Of a stretch of 64,000 bases of DNA, positions 15,737 to 24,698 are shown one piece after another. A program made the position numbers and the translations under genes. The notes beneath the pieces were generated by a model. It had not been told where the DNA came from and did not search any database. It was given only the letters and a program-made list of their open reading frames with translations. The DNA is from Clostridia bacterium. Lineage in GTDB: Bacteria > Bacillota > Clostridia > Oscillospirales > Acutalibacteraceae. Where the stretch lies: positions 36,941 through 100,940 of the forward strand of contig JAFODS010000072.1 in NCBI GenBank assembly GCA_017380575.1, written 5' to 3'. Each line of letters begins with the position of its first letter. Positions within the stretch are counted from its first letter, which is position 1.

Positions 15737-17035
15737 ATGTGTCAGAATTTGGTTGATTTTTTAAAGGATAAAAACATTGTTATTCTCGGCTTCGGCAGGG
15801 AAGGTGTTTCAACTTATAACTATATAAGAAAGTATTTTCCTGAAAAACCGATTGCAATTGCGGATAAAAAGGAAATCGAGCTTGATGATGAAAATGTTAC
15901 CCTTCTTACGGGTGACGGATATATGGAGCATGTTTTTGACTACGAGCTTGTAATCAAAACTCCGGGTGTGCCGATTGTGAATATCACTGTGCCCGAAAAT
16001 GTCCTTATAACCTGTCAGGTTGATTTGTTTTTACAGTACGCACCGTGCAAGAAAATCGGAATTACAGGTACAAAAGGCAAAACAACAACCTCAACACTTA
16101 TATATAACCTTGTAAGTGAAGCGGGAAACGATGCTTATCTTGTCGGAAATATCGGTGTGCCTGTTTTTGATATCATTGACGAGTGCGAAGGCAAGGTTGC
16201 GGTTATCGAAATGTCCTGCCATCAGCTTGAATTCTGCCGAACATCACCTGATGTAGCTGTCTTTACAAATATTTACGAAGAGCATCTTGACCATTACGAC
16301 GGTTACAAAGGCTACATCAATGCAAAACTTAATATCGTAAGTCACCAGACGAGCGACAATTATCTTATATACAATGCTGACCAGAATGTTGAAGGTCTTA
16401 TTGATTTCCAACAGTACGAAAGCAAAAAAATAGCTGTCAGCGCTGAACCGAAAAACGATTACCAGAAGAGCCTTACCTCGATTAATGACAGACTTGTCGG
16501 TAAGCATTGCCATCAGGACATCTTCTTTGCCGAATCTGTTGCAAGACTTTTCGGTGCGGATGACGAGTCGATAATCCGCGGAGTTGAAAAGTTTGTCGGT
16601 ATTCCGCACAGAATGGAGCCTGTAGGAGTTTTCAAAGGTATTTCTTTCTATAATGACAGTATCGCTACTATTCCGCACGCAGTTGAGTGTGCTGTTGATG
16701 CACTCGGTAATATTGAAACTCTTATTTTCGGCGGACTTGACAGAGGTATTAATTACGATGATTTCATCACCTATCTTGATGAATGTTCAATAACAAACAT
16801 TATCGGAATGCCTGAAACGGGAACAAAAATCTGTAACGCTCTTATTGCAAGAGGTTCAAAGAAAAATGTTGTTCCTGTTGAAACAATGGAGGAGGCTGTC
16901 GAGGCAGCGTATAAGTATACCGCTGAAGGTAAAACCTGCCTTCTTTCTCCTGCAGCACCGAGCTATAATGTTTATAAAAACTTCGAATATAAGGGTAATC
17001 ACTATAAAGAGGTAGTAAAAAAATTAGGTGAATAA
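15737..17035 (+). CDS. murD: MurD-type Mur ligase
   Basis: Mur ligase of 432 residues most like UDP-N-acetylmuramoyl-L-alanine:D-glutamate ligase. It has the N-terminal Rossmann NIVILGFGREG, the ATP-binding GITGTKGKTTTSTL, EMSCHQLEF, TNIYEEHLDHY with the carbamylated-lysine region, and PHRMEPVGVF followed by YNDSIATIP and GGLDRGINYDDF, the MurD C-terminal pattern. The ATG at 15737 follows GGAGAT; two earlier ATGs overlap that site. It stands outside any mur/fts cluster and next to exopolysaccharide genes, so it may be the only MurD or a second specialised copy. Confidence 0.82.
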   Translation: MCQNLVDFLKDKNIVILGFGREGVSTYNYIRKYFPEKPIAIADKKEIELDDENVTLLTGDGYMEHVFDYELVIKTPGVPIVNITVPENVLITCQVDLFLQYAPCKKIGITGTKGKTTTSTLIYNLVSEAGNDAYLVGNIGVPVFDIIDECEGKVAVIEMSCHQLEFCRTSPDVAVFTNIYEEHLDHYDGYKGYINAKLNIVSHQTSDNYLIYNADQNVEGLIDFQQYESKKIAVSAEPKNDYQKSLTSINDRLVGKHCHQDIFFAESVARLFGADDESIIRGVEKFVGIPHRMEPVGVFKGISFYNDSIATIPHAVECAVDALGNIETLIFGGLDRGINYDDFITYLDECSITNIIGMPETGTKICNALIARGSKKNVVPVETMEEAVEAAYKYTAEGKTCLLSPAAPSYNVYKNFEYKGNHYKEVVKKLGE

Positions 17036-17129
17036 ATCGATTTTAAACGAAATTTTGCATTTGATTATAGACATTATTGAAAAATGATGTTACAATTAAT
17101 TGATTATGTATATAAAAGGAGGAAGTGCG

Positions 17130-18380
17130 TTGAAAAATTGTCTTATCCTTTTGACAAACTCATATCCGTACTCCTCTGAAGAAGCTTTTCTTGAGCCTGA
17201 AATACCGTATCTTGCAAAAGAATTTGAAAAAATTATTATTCTTGCAATCGGACTTGGTAAGGATGCAAAAAAAACAAGGGAAGCTCCCCAAAACGCAGAT
17301 TGCTACAACATCGGCAAAACATCAAAGCGTGTCAGCCGTATGATGTCATTTTTTAAGGGTGCTGTTAATTCTGTTCTGCCTTCCGATACTCCGAAGGATG
17401 CTGAAGCAAAAAGCAACTTTAAAAAGCGTGTTTTCTGTGAATATTTCTATGCACGCGGTGAACGTGAGTTTTCACTGTGTAAGGACATACTTGAAAAATA
17501 TGATTTTTCAGAATATGACAGTGTAACGGTTTACAGCTATTGGTTTTTTGTTGCGGCACTTGTCGGAAGCAAAGTATGCGAGTTGATTTCTCCGAAATGT
17601 AAAAATATTAAGTTTGTTTCACGTGCACACGGCTACGATGTTTACCGATATGCAAACTCACTCGGATATCTTCCTCTTCGTGAGTATCTTCTTGAAAGAG
17701 TGGATTCACTTCATCCTTGCTCAATTGATGGTGAAAGATATATTGCTGAACAGTTTCCTTACTTCAGAGATAAAATAAAATCCCGTTATCTCGGCACAGA
17801 TGATGACGGACTTTCCGAAATGAATGATGATTGTTTTCACATCGTTTCCTGTTCAAGATTGGTTGAGCTTAAGCGTGTTGAAAGAATCGCATCTGCACTC
17901 TCTTTGCTTGAAGGCGAAGGAAAGATACGCTGGACACATATCGGTGACGGTGAAACTATGCAGAAGGTGAAAGCTGTCTGCGACGAAAAGCTTGGATTTA
18001 TGGAAGTCAACCTTGTGGGTCAGGTTTCCAACCAGCAGGTAAAAGATTTTTACAGAAATGAAAAGGTAGATCTTTGTGTTAATGCAAGCACTACCGAAGG
18101 GCTGCCTGTTTCGATGATGGAGGCGATTTCATTCTCCATTCCTGTTGTTGCAACGGATGTCGGCGGAGTCGGCGAAATTGTCAAAGACGGATATAACGGA
18201 TTGCTGGTTTCTTTAGATTTTACAGATGAAGAGCTTGCAGAAAAGATCAGAAAGATAATAAATTCTTCAAAGGAAGAAAGAATAAATATGCGAAGAAATG
18301 CCCGTGACTTCTGGGAAAATAATTTTGATGCTCAGAAGAATTTTTCGCAGTTTGCAAAAGAAATTTCGGGCAAGAGCTGA
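17130..18380 (+). CDS. Glycosyltransferase family 4
   Basis: GT-B fold retaining glycosyltransferase, 416 residues. The N-terminal acceptor domain contains FVSRAHGYDVYRYANSLG, and the C-terminal donor domain has the GT4 signature STTEGLPVSMMEAISFSIP followed by VVATDVGGVGEIV, where the two Glu residues bind the sugar nucleotide. It has no membrane helix. The TTG at 17130 follows AGGAGGA; ATG 17106 upstream would include that site. It heads an exopolysaccharide block with the polymerase and tyrosine kinase genes. Confidence 0.88.
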   Translation: MKNCLILLTNSYPYSSEEAFLEPEIPYLAKEFEKIIILAIGLGKDAKKTREAPQNADCYNIGKTSKRVSRMMSFFKGAVNSVLPSDTPKDAEAKSNFKKRVFCEYFYARGEREFSLCKDILEKYDFSEYDSVTVYSYWFFVAALVGSKVCELISPKCKNIKFVSRAHGYDVYRYANSLGYLPLREYLLERVDSLHPCSIDGERYIAEQFPYFRDKIKSRYLGTDDDGLSEMNDDCFHIVSCSRLVELKRVERIASALSLLEGEGKIRWTHIGDGETMQKVKAVCDEKLGFMEVNLVGQVSNQQVKDFYRNEKVDLCVNASTTEGLPVSMMEAISFSIPVVATDVGGVGEIVKDGYNGLLVSLDFTDEELAEKIRKIINSSKEERINMRRNARDFWENNFDAQKNFSQFAKEISGKS

Positions 18381-18427
18381 GAATGGTAGCTGTTAATTAT
18401 TTGGTTACTCAGAATTAAGGGGTGCTT

Positions 18428-19702
18428 ATGGTATCTTTTAAAAACGGTGTTCTCAAAGTTCAACGAGGGGAAGAAAACACCGCACGAACAATTTATGAAA
18501 TATGTTTTTTTGTCAATACTGTAACGCTGTTTATATTCAATGATGTTAAATTCATCGGTACAGCCACAGGTTTGTTGATGCTGTTTGCATCAATGCTTCT
18601 CTGGATTGGCAGAAGGGCAGAGAGGGTAGTTATTCCGTATAATACGGTGTGGTACGCTTTGTTTACTGCTTATTCGGCGTTGTCGAGTATGTGGTCGTCA
18701 TATATCAATGCAGATATGGCTTCATACTTTCTGCGAATGGTTGTCATCATTGCAATGATAACATCTATTTCAATTTACGTGGACAAGCCGGAAGATCTTG
18801 AACGGTTAATCAAGCTTTATATATTTTCGATGTTTTTGATTGTTCTTATAGAATTTTTATCTGTTCCGGTTTCTGATTGGTCTAAGGGTAATATGGGTTC
18901 TCACTTCAGCGGTTCAAACTCAAACGGAGTTGCTTTCCTTGTTTTCTGTGCTGAATTGATGGCTTTTTATGAATTTTATTCAAGAAACAAAAAAGGATAT
19001 ATACTGTTAGTTGCACTGTTCCTTGTTTTTATAATCCTTTCAAGCTCACGAAAAGGAATGTTTGCAGCGGTTGCAGGACCGATTTTGTTCGTTTTGTTTT
19101 CTGTTTACAAAAAGAATTATTTTTTCAATATCGTAGCAATTTTAACGCTTGCAGCTTTGGTTATTTTCTTCGTGATGACGGACGAATATGCATACAATGC
19201 GATCGGTAAACGTTTTGCTTCATTGGTAACTTTCTGGTTTGAAGAGAGAGATCATGAAGTTGATAACAGCCTTTATATGAGATCGTATTACATTAACCTT
19301 GCACAACGGATGTTCTCGGAAGCTCCGCTGCTTGGTAAGGGAATGGGTAACTTTGCAAAGATAATTGATAATGTCTATATGCTTGACGGAGTTTACAGCC
19401 ATAATAATTTCTGGCAGATACTCAGCGAACTCGGTCTTGTCGGATTCATTATTTACTATTCGCTGTACTTTGTTACAATTGTAAGGCTTATTAAAGGAGC
19501 GTTTATTAAAAAGAGCAGGATGAATATGCTTTTCCTGACTTTTATGATATTACTTGTTGTTCTTGAAACGGGTCTTGTTACTTACAATTCAAAAATGCCG
19601 CATGTTGTTATAGCGATTGCTTATGCATCAACATTCGTCGGTGAAATGGACGGACGGCAATACAGTTATATAGAGAATAACGAAATGGAGGAATCGTTTT
19701 GA
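18428..19702 (+). CDS. O-antigen ligase / Wzy-type polysaccharide polymerase
   Basis: Integral membrane protein of 424 residues with about ten or more hydrophobic segments and a large external loop (about 265-335) ending in VYSHNNFWQILSELGLVGF, the Wzy_C/WaaL-type signature that includes the SHN motif. It probably polymerises or ligates lipid-linked oligosaccharides at the outer face of the membrane. ATG 18428 follows AAGGGGTG. The 3' end overlaps the start of the tyrosine kinase gene. No flippase or initiating phosphoglycosyltransferase is present nearby. Confidence 0.85.
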   Translation: MVSFKNGVLKVQRGEENTARTIYEICFFVNTVTLFIFNDVKFIGTATGLLMLFASMLLWIGRRAERVVIPYNTVWYALFTAYSALSSMWSSYINADMASYFLRMVVIIAMITSISIYVDKPEDLERLIKLYIFSMFLIVLIEFLSVPVSDWSKGNMGSHFSGSNSNGVAFLVFCAELMAFYEFYSRNKKGYILLVALFLVFIILSSSRKGMFAAVAGPILFVLFSVYKKNYFFNIVAILTLAALVIFFVMTDEYAYNAIGKRFASLVTFWFEERDHEVDNSLYMRSYYINLAQRMFSEAPLLGKGMGNFAKIIDNVYMLDGVYSHNNFWQILSELGLVGFIIYYSLYFVTIVRLIKGAFIKKSRMNMLFLTFMILLVVLETGLVTYNSKMPHVVIAIAYASTFVGEMDGRQYSYIENNEMEESF

Positions 19703-21174
19703 ATAATTATGAAAGTTCTAACAAACAGAAGGGTTTTGAACTGAATATCGTAGGATATTTGCTTGAACTCTCAAAGAAGATGTGGTTAATTGTAATCATC
19801 GCGATAGTTTTTGGCGTGCTTGGCGGAGTTGCCGGAAAGGTTACAAGTAAGGATGTATACAAGTCCGAAGTTGCTTTCATCGTTAATACTCTTGCTGAAA
19901 ACGAGGCAGTTGAAAACTCAGCGGTTACAGCACAGATCAACGTTACAAACACATTCAAATACATTCTTTCAGGACGTGTGCTCAAAGAGGCTGTAAGAGA
20001 AAAATGTCCCGGCAATCTTTCTTACAGACTTATTGACAGCAGTATCAAAGTTGATGCTGTTGATGCAACAAACGCAATTGAGCTTACAGTAACAACTGAG
20101 GATGCACAGATGTCTTACAATATAGCAAAGGCTGTTGTTGATGTTTATGCTGATGTTGTAGAGGAAATTTACCCGAATGCGAAGCTCAACGTCTGCGAAA
20201 CTCCGGTACTTGCACAGTCTGCCGAAGAAAACCGTTCGGATGTTATCCTTGCAGTTATCAGTGCGGCGATGGGCGTGCTTGCGTATTGTGTTTTTGTTCT
20301 TGTTATGTTCATTGTTAAGGACACAATCAAGACATCCAACGAGCTCAGCGAAAAGCTCAAGATTCCCGTACTTGGTGCAGTTCAGCTTGTTTCTAATAAG
20401 AACAAAGCAAGCAAGGGCTTGCTTGTTGCAGACAGACGTACAGGCTTCTCGTTTATTGAAACTTACAAAGCAATCCGTACAAAGATTGAAAACAACTCAG
20501 CAAAAACAGGCAACAAGGTTTACCTTATTACAAGTGCTTGTGAAAACGAAGGTAAGACAACTGTTTCTGCGAACATTGCGCTTTCACTTGCAGAAAACGG
20601 AAAGTCAGTTCTTCTTATTGACGCTGACCTCAGAAAACCGTCAATCACAAAGATTCTTTCTCTTCCCGAAACAGGTGACGGCTTTGCAAGTGTAATCAAG
20701 CAGGAGGCTTCAATTACAGAAGCAATCAAGCTTATCAAGACATTCAATCTTTATGTTCTTGCCGATACTAAAGCGGTTTCAAATCCCTCAGAGCTTCTTT
20801 CAAGAAAAGTTACTGAAGAGATTATTAACGGTATCCGTGATGAGTTTGACTTTATAATTATAGATACGGCACCTGCAAGTGTTGTTACTGACGCTTCAAT
20901 CATCGCAGGCTTTGCTGATGCTGCAATTATTGTTGTTCGTGAGGATTTCTCTCCGTTCTCAAGAATCCGTATGTCAGTTGAAGATATTGACTCGAACGGT
21001 GCGGAAATCGTCGGCTGTATTTTCAATGCTGAAACAGAAACAACAATCAAAGCAGGTAAATACGGCAACAGATACGGTAAGTACGGCAGATACGGCGGCA
21101 GATACGGTAAGTACGGCAAATACGGTTCTTACGGTAACTACGGCTACGGTTACGGTGCAACACCGAAGAAATAA
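19699..21174 (+). CDS. Fused Wzz / bacterial tyrosine kinase with Tyr-rich tail
   Basis: A 491-residue chain-length regulator fused to a BY-kinase. Residues 1-195 form the Wzz domain with two membrane helices (about 28-48 and 172-195). The kinase follows with Walker A CENEGKTTVSANIA, Walker A' LLIDADLRKPS and Walker B FIIIDTAPAS. The C-terminus has 11 tyrosines in KYG/RYG repeats, the autophosphorylated tail; this is unusually regular and Gly-rich compared with typical YGYGY tails. In Firmicutes the two domains are often separate proteins; here they are fused as in Proteobacteria. TTG start follows GGAGGAAT and overlaps the previous stop. Confidence 0.9.
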   Translation: MNNYESSNKQKGFELNIVGYLLELSKKMWLIVIIAIVFGVLGGVAGKVTSKDVYKSEVAFIVNTLAENEAVENSAVTAQINVTNTFKYILSGRVLKEAVREKCPGNLSYRLIDSSIKVDAVDATNAIELTVTTEDAQMSYNIAKAVVDVYADVVEEIYPNAKLNVCETPVLAQSAEENRSDVILAVISAAMGVLAYCVFVLVMFIVKDTIKTSNELSEKLKIPVLGAVQLVSNKNKASKGLLVADRRTGFSFIETYKAIRTKIENNSAKTGNKVYLITSACENEGKTTVSANIALSLAENGKSVLLIDADLRKPSITKILSLPETGDGFASVIKQEASITEAIKLIKTFNLYVLADTKAVSNPSELLSRKVTEEIINGIRDEFDFIIIDTAPASVVTDASIIAGFADAAIIVVREDFSPFSRIRMSVEDIDSNGAEIVGCIFNAETETTIKAGKYGNRYGKYGRYGGRYGKYGKYGSYGNYGYGYGATPKK

Positions 21175-21183
21175 TAACAATCA

Positions 21184-21224
21184 AAACCTCTTTCGCATAG
21201 TATGTAAGCGAAGGAGGTTTTTTT
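21184..21224 (+). terminator. Intrinsic terminator that contains the next gene's ribosome binding site
   Basis: AAACCTCTTTCGC (21184-21196) pairs with GCGAAGGAGGTTT (21208-21220) with one wobble, followed by a T run. The right arm includes AAGGAGG, which is the Shine-Dalgarno of the gene starting at 21225. The same hairpin can therefore stop transcription from the kinase operon and hide the ribosome binding site in read-through RNA. Confidence 0.75.
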
Positions 21225-21845
21225 ATGCATAATTTTGAAGATATGATTGAAAAATATAAGCGCGATCTGCTTGAATTTTCAAAACAGAATGCTGTACATA
21301 CGGATGCTTATGAAGCCCCGCAGCGACAGACGGCGGATGTAATGGCACAGCCTGTTTTACCGAGTCAGCCTGACGAAGTGAACGCACCTGAAGCTGTAAT
21401 AACGGGACGGGTCCCGTTTGCGGATTACGATGAGTTTATTGCAAATAACCGTTCGGAGGGAATTTTACGTGTGCAGGTTTTTGCCGCGAACGGAAGCTTT
21501 CCTGTACCGAATGCAACGGTACGTGTATATGTGCAGCTTGATGATGGTGAACGGGAGGTTTTCAGCGGAATAACGGACGTTGACGGTGTAGCGGACGGAA
21601 TCCGTCTTCCTGCTCCTGACAGCTCAATTTCATTTGATGAAAACAGTACGGTTGCTCCGTATGCTGTATATAAGCTAAGGGTTGAACGGCAGGGTTATGC
21701 CCCCGCATATTTTGAAGGAATCCCTGTTTTTGATTCAGTTAAATCAATTCAACCTGTGGGATTGGTGCCCCTGAGTGCCGACAGCTCGGACGATCCGACT
21801 GTTGTACCGAATGAACCTGAAGCCTTGTTCGGAGGTGAGCGCTGA
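21225..21845 (+). CDS. Beta-sandwich domain protein paired with SpoIID-like protein
   Basis: A 206-residue protein with no signal peptide. Residues about 80-185 look like a carboxypeptidase-regulatory/transthyretin-like beta-sandwich (LRVQVFAANGSFPVPNATVR, SGITDVDGVADGIRLPAP, YKLRVERQGYAPAYFEGIPV). The N-terminal 75 residues are charged and proline-rich, probably disordered. It overlaps the following SpoIID-like gene by one base (TGATG), so the two are translationally coupled and likely act together, perhaps in spore envelope assembly. The function is an inference from pairing only. Confidence 0.75.
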   Translation: MHNFEDMIEKYKRDLLEFSKQNAVHTDAYEAPQRQTADVMAQPVLPSQPDEVNAPEAVITGRVPFADYDEFIANNRSEGILRVQVFAANGSFPVPNATVRVYVQLDDGEREVFSGITDVDGVADGIRLPAPDSSISFDENSTVAPYAVYKLRVERQGYAPAYFEGIPVFDSVKSIQPVGLVPLSADSSDDPTVVPNEPEALFGGER

Positions 21846-23185
21846 TGGCTGTTGAAACACCGACAATCCCTGAATTTATAACTGTTCATCTGGGTACGCC
21901 GTCCTCGAATGCGGAAAATATAAGGGTGACTTTTCCGAATTATATAAAGAATGTGGCTTCAAGTGAAATTTATCCTACATGGCCTGAAAATGCAATCCGT
22001 GCCAATATCTATGCACAGATAAGCTATGCACTTAACAGAGTCTATACGGAATATTACCGTTCACGCGGATATAATTTTGATATAACCAATTCAACTCAAT
22101 ACGATCAGGCGTTTGTCAAGAACAGAGATATTTTTGAAAATATCAGCAGAATCGTTGACGAGATTTTTAACGATTACGTTGTTAAACAGGGTCAGGTGCA
22201 ACCTTACTTTACCCAATATTGTGCAGGGTCGTGTCCCGGTCTTTCGCAGTGGGGAACCGTTCCTCTCGCTCAGCAGGGTTACACTCCGTACAGGATTCTT
22301 CAGAACTATTACGGCAACGATATAAATATCGTGCAGAATGCACCGATAAAAAGCAATGTGCCGTCGTATCCGGGTACGGCATTAAGGTTAGGTAGTGTCG
22401 GTGAAGAAGTCAGCGACATTCAGCGTCAGCTCAACAGAGTAGCACTCAATTATCCGTCAATTCCGAAAATAAGAAATCCGAACGGTATTTTTGAAGAAAC
22501 AACTCTTGCTGCTGTACGTAAATTCCAAAGCATATTCAATCTTGCTCAGGACGGTATAGTGGGTAAAGAAACATGGTACAAAATCAAGTATATTTATAAC
22601 GGAATCAAAGGTCTTTCGGAGCTTTATTCCGAGGGTCTTTCAATAAGCGACACTCAGAGGCAGTTTTCAAAAGTGCTCAAACGCGGTGACAGGGGTGTTC
22701 CTGTAAGAACGCTTCAGTATTATCTTGCATTTATCGGATTTTTTGACCCGGATTTTCCGCAGATATCTGTTGACGGAATCTTCGGTCAGGAAACCTACGA
22801 TGCGGTTTTAACCTTCCAGAAGAAAAATAAGCTTAAGGTTGACGGTGTTGTCGGAAGAAGCACGTGGAATGCGATACAGGACGCCTACGACGGCATTTTA
22901 AGGACACTTCCGCCAAGGTATAAGAATTACTCAAATCTGATTTATCCAGGTTATTTCATTACTACAGGAGCTACAGGCGACGTTGTGCGTCAGCTTCAGC
23001 GGTATCTCCGTGTTATCGGACAGAACAATCCGTCTGTTCCTGTAATCAGTGTGGACGGACAGTACGGAAGCCGAACGAAGGCTGCGGTTGAAGCTGTACA
23101 AAGACTCAACGGACTTGAGCCTACGGGTCAGGTCGGGCCGATCACCTGGAATGCGATAATAGACCTTTATCAGGATTACAGTTAG
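21845..23185 (+). CDS. SpoIID-like domain protein with three peptidoglycan-binding repeats
   Basis: A 446-residue protein. Residues about 12-165 match the SpoIID/LytB amidase-enhancer fold (VASSEIYPTWPENAIRANIY then AQISYALNRVYTEYYRSRG; CAGSCPGLSQWG). Three PG_binding_1 repeats follow at about 180-250, 274-345 and 372-443, each ending in a VDGxxGxxTxxAVxxFQ-type block and W-N/Y. There is no signal peptide or membrane helix, as for several mother-cell proteins of the spore envelope. With spoVAF downstream, a role in sporulation or spore germination is plausible. Confidence 0.82.
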   Translation: MAVETPTIPEFITVHLGTPSSNAENIRVTFPNYIKNVASSEIYPTWPENAIRANIYAQISYALNRVYTEYYRSRGYNFDITNSTQYDQAFVKNRDIFENISRIVDEIFNDYVVKQGQVQPYFTQYCAGSCPGLSQWGTVPLAQQGYTPYRILQNYYGNDINIVQNAPIKSNVPSYPGTALRLGSVGEEVSDIQRQLNRVALNYPSIPKIRNPNGIFEETTLAAVRKFQSIFNLAQDGIVGKETWYKIKYIYNGIKGLSELYSEGLSISDTQRQFSKVLKRGDRGVPVRTLQYYLAFIGFFDPDFPQISVDGIFGQETYDAVLTFQKKNKLKVDGVVGRSTWNAIQDAYDGILRTLPPRYKNYSNLIYPGYFITTGATGDVVRQLQRYLRVIGQNNPSVPVISVDGQYGSRTKAAVEAVQRLNGLEPTGQVGPITWNAIIDLYQDYS

Positions 23186-23232
23186 AATAAATTGTAAGTT
23201 TCCGAAAACAATATTTTAAAGGAGTGACTTCT

Positions 23233-24657
23233 TTGAGTGATAAAATATTGTTTTCGGATAATTTCTGTGAAAATGAAAAAATGCTTGACGGCTATTTCAA
23301 AGTAGATAAAAACTTTGATGTTGTTAATACACGCTTTTTTGTAGCACAAAGACAGGCGAAGATTTATTATATAGACGGCTTTGTAAATAATGAGATATCG
23401 GAACGTGTTCTTAATTTTATGATGAGCAGGACGGATAAACTTTCCGAGAAAACAACGCCTGAAGACTTTGTGCAGAGTGTTGTTTCGTACATCGAAATGG
23501 ACATCAGTACGGATATGAATTCAATTTCAAAAGTGATTTATTCAGGTGCGATACTACTGATAGTGGACGGATTCCCGACGGCATTTCTTATAAAAACCCG
23601 TAATTATCCGCGTCGTTCGGTGCAGGAACCTGATAATGACAAGGTGCTCAGAGGTGCACACGACGGTTTTGTTGAAGCCTTGCTTATAAACACGGCACTT
23701 ATACGGCGAAGAATCCGTGATCGAGATCTGATTATGGAAGTGCACGAGGCAGGCAAACGCTCAAGGACGGATGTTGCAATCTGCTATCTTGAAAGTAAGG
23801 CGGATACAAAAACAGTAAAAAAACTTAGGAAGAAAATTGCAGAAATTGATGTAAATACCCTGAGTATGAGTCAGGAAAGCCTTATTGAATGTCTTATAAA
23901 AAAGCAGGTGTTCAACCCTTTCCCTAAAGTGCGATATACCGAAAGACCCGATTCTGCCGCGGCTTGTATTGCTGAGGGAAGTATAATAGTGTTGGTGGAC
24001 AACTCTCCTGCGGCAATGATTATACCTACAAGCTTTTTTGAATTTCTGCAGGACACGAACGATTATTATTTTCCGCCGATTGTCGGAACGTATCTCCGTT
24101 TTATACGAATGCTTATTTTCGGACTTGCTCTGCTTCTTTCACCGACGTGGTATCTTTTGGTCAGCAATCCGAGCTACATTCCCGAGTGGCTTAGTTTTAT
24201 AACAGTTAAAGAATATTACACAATTCCGATTATTGTTCAGCTTCTTATTATCGAAATCGTAATTGATACTTTAAAGCTTGCTTCGCTTAACACTCCGAAT
24301 GCTTTGAGTAATTCGTTCAGCGTTATCGGTGCACTTGTTCTTGGTGACCTTGCAGTAACGGCAAAGCTTTTTTCGTCCGAGGTAGTTCTTTTTATGGCAT
24401 TTGTAGCAATTGCAAATTTTGCACAGCCGAGCTTTGAACTTGGCTATGCATTCAAGCTGTCAAGAATTTTTATTCTGATATTGACAGCGATGTTCAATTT
24501 ATGGGGATATGTTGCAGGTATTGTGATAGTATTGCTTCAGATGTTTTTCACCAAAACCGTAACGGGAAGGGGATATATGTATCCGCTTATTCCGTTCAAT
24601 GCAAAAACGCTTTCAAGGCTTCTTGTACGGCATCCGATAAGCAAGGACAACACTTGA
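23233..24657 (+). CDS. spoVAF: Spore germination protein, SpoVAF/GerA-A family
   Basis: GerA-family protein of 474 residues. The N-terminal soluble half and C-terminal half with five or more membrane helices (from about 285) fit the GerA A-subunit. The block VRYTERPDSAAACIAEGSI then IVLVDNSPAAMIIPTSFFEF matches SpoVAF more closely than GerAA. SpoVAF normally follows the spoVAA-AE genes that move dipicolinic acid; none of these is here, so this is an isolated copy. TTG 23233 follows AAAGGAGTG at 8 bp; an earlier GTG overlaps it. Confidence 0.85.
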   Translation: MSDKILFSDNFCENEKMLDGYFKVDKNFDVVNTRFFVAQRQAKIYYIDGFVNNEISERVLNFMMSRTDKLSEKTTPEDFVQSVVSYIEMDISTDMNSISKVIYSGAILLIVDGFPTAFLIKTRNYPRRSVQEPDNDKVLRGAHDGFVEALLINTALIRRRIRDRDLIMEVHEAGKRSRTDVAICYLESKADTKTVKKLRKKIAEIDVNTLSMSQESLIECLIKKQVFNPFPKVRYTERPDSAAACIAEGSIIVLVDNSPAAMIIPTSFFEFLQDTNDYYFPPIVGTYLRFIRMLIFGLALLLSPTWYLLVSNPSYIPEWLSFITVKEYYTIPIIVQLLIIEIVIDTLKLASLNTPNALSNSFSVIGALVLGDLAVTAKLFSSEVVLFMAFVAIANFAQPSFELGYAFKLSRIFILILTAMFNLWGYVAGIVIVLLQMFFTKTVTGRGYMYPLIPFNAKTLSRLLVRHPISKDNT

Positions 24658-24698
24658 CAAAACCACATTAATAAGTTAATCTTATTAGTGGTGATAAA

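Noticed and set aside
20751-21119. Minus-strand repeat protein of Leu-Pro-Tyr units
   Set aside because: It is the antisense of the tyrosine kinase tail repeats, not an independent gene.
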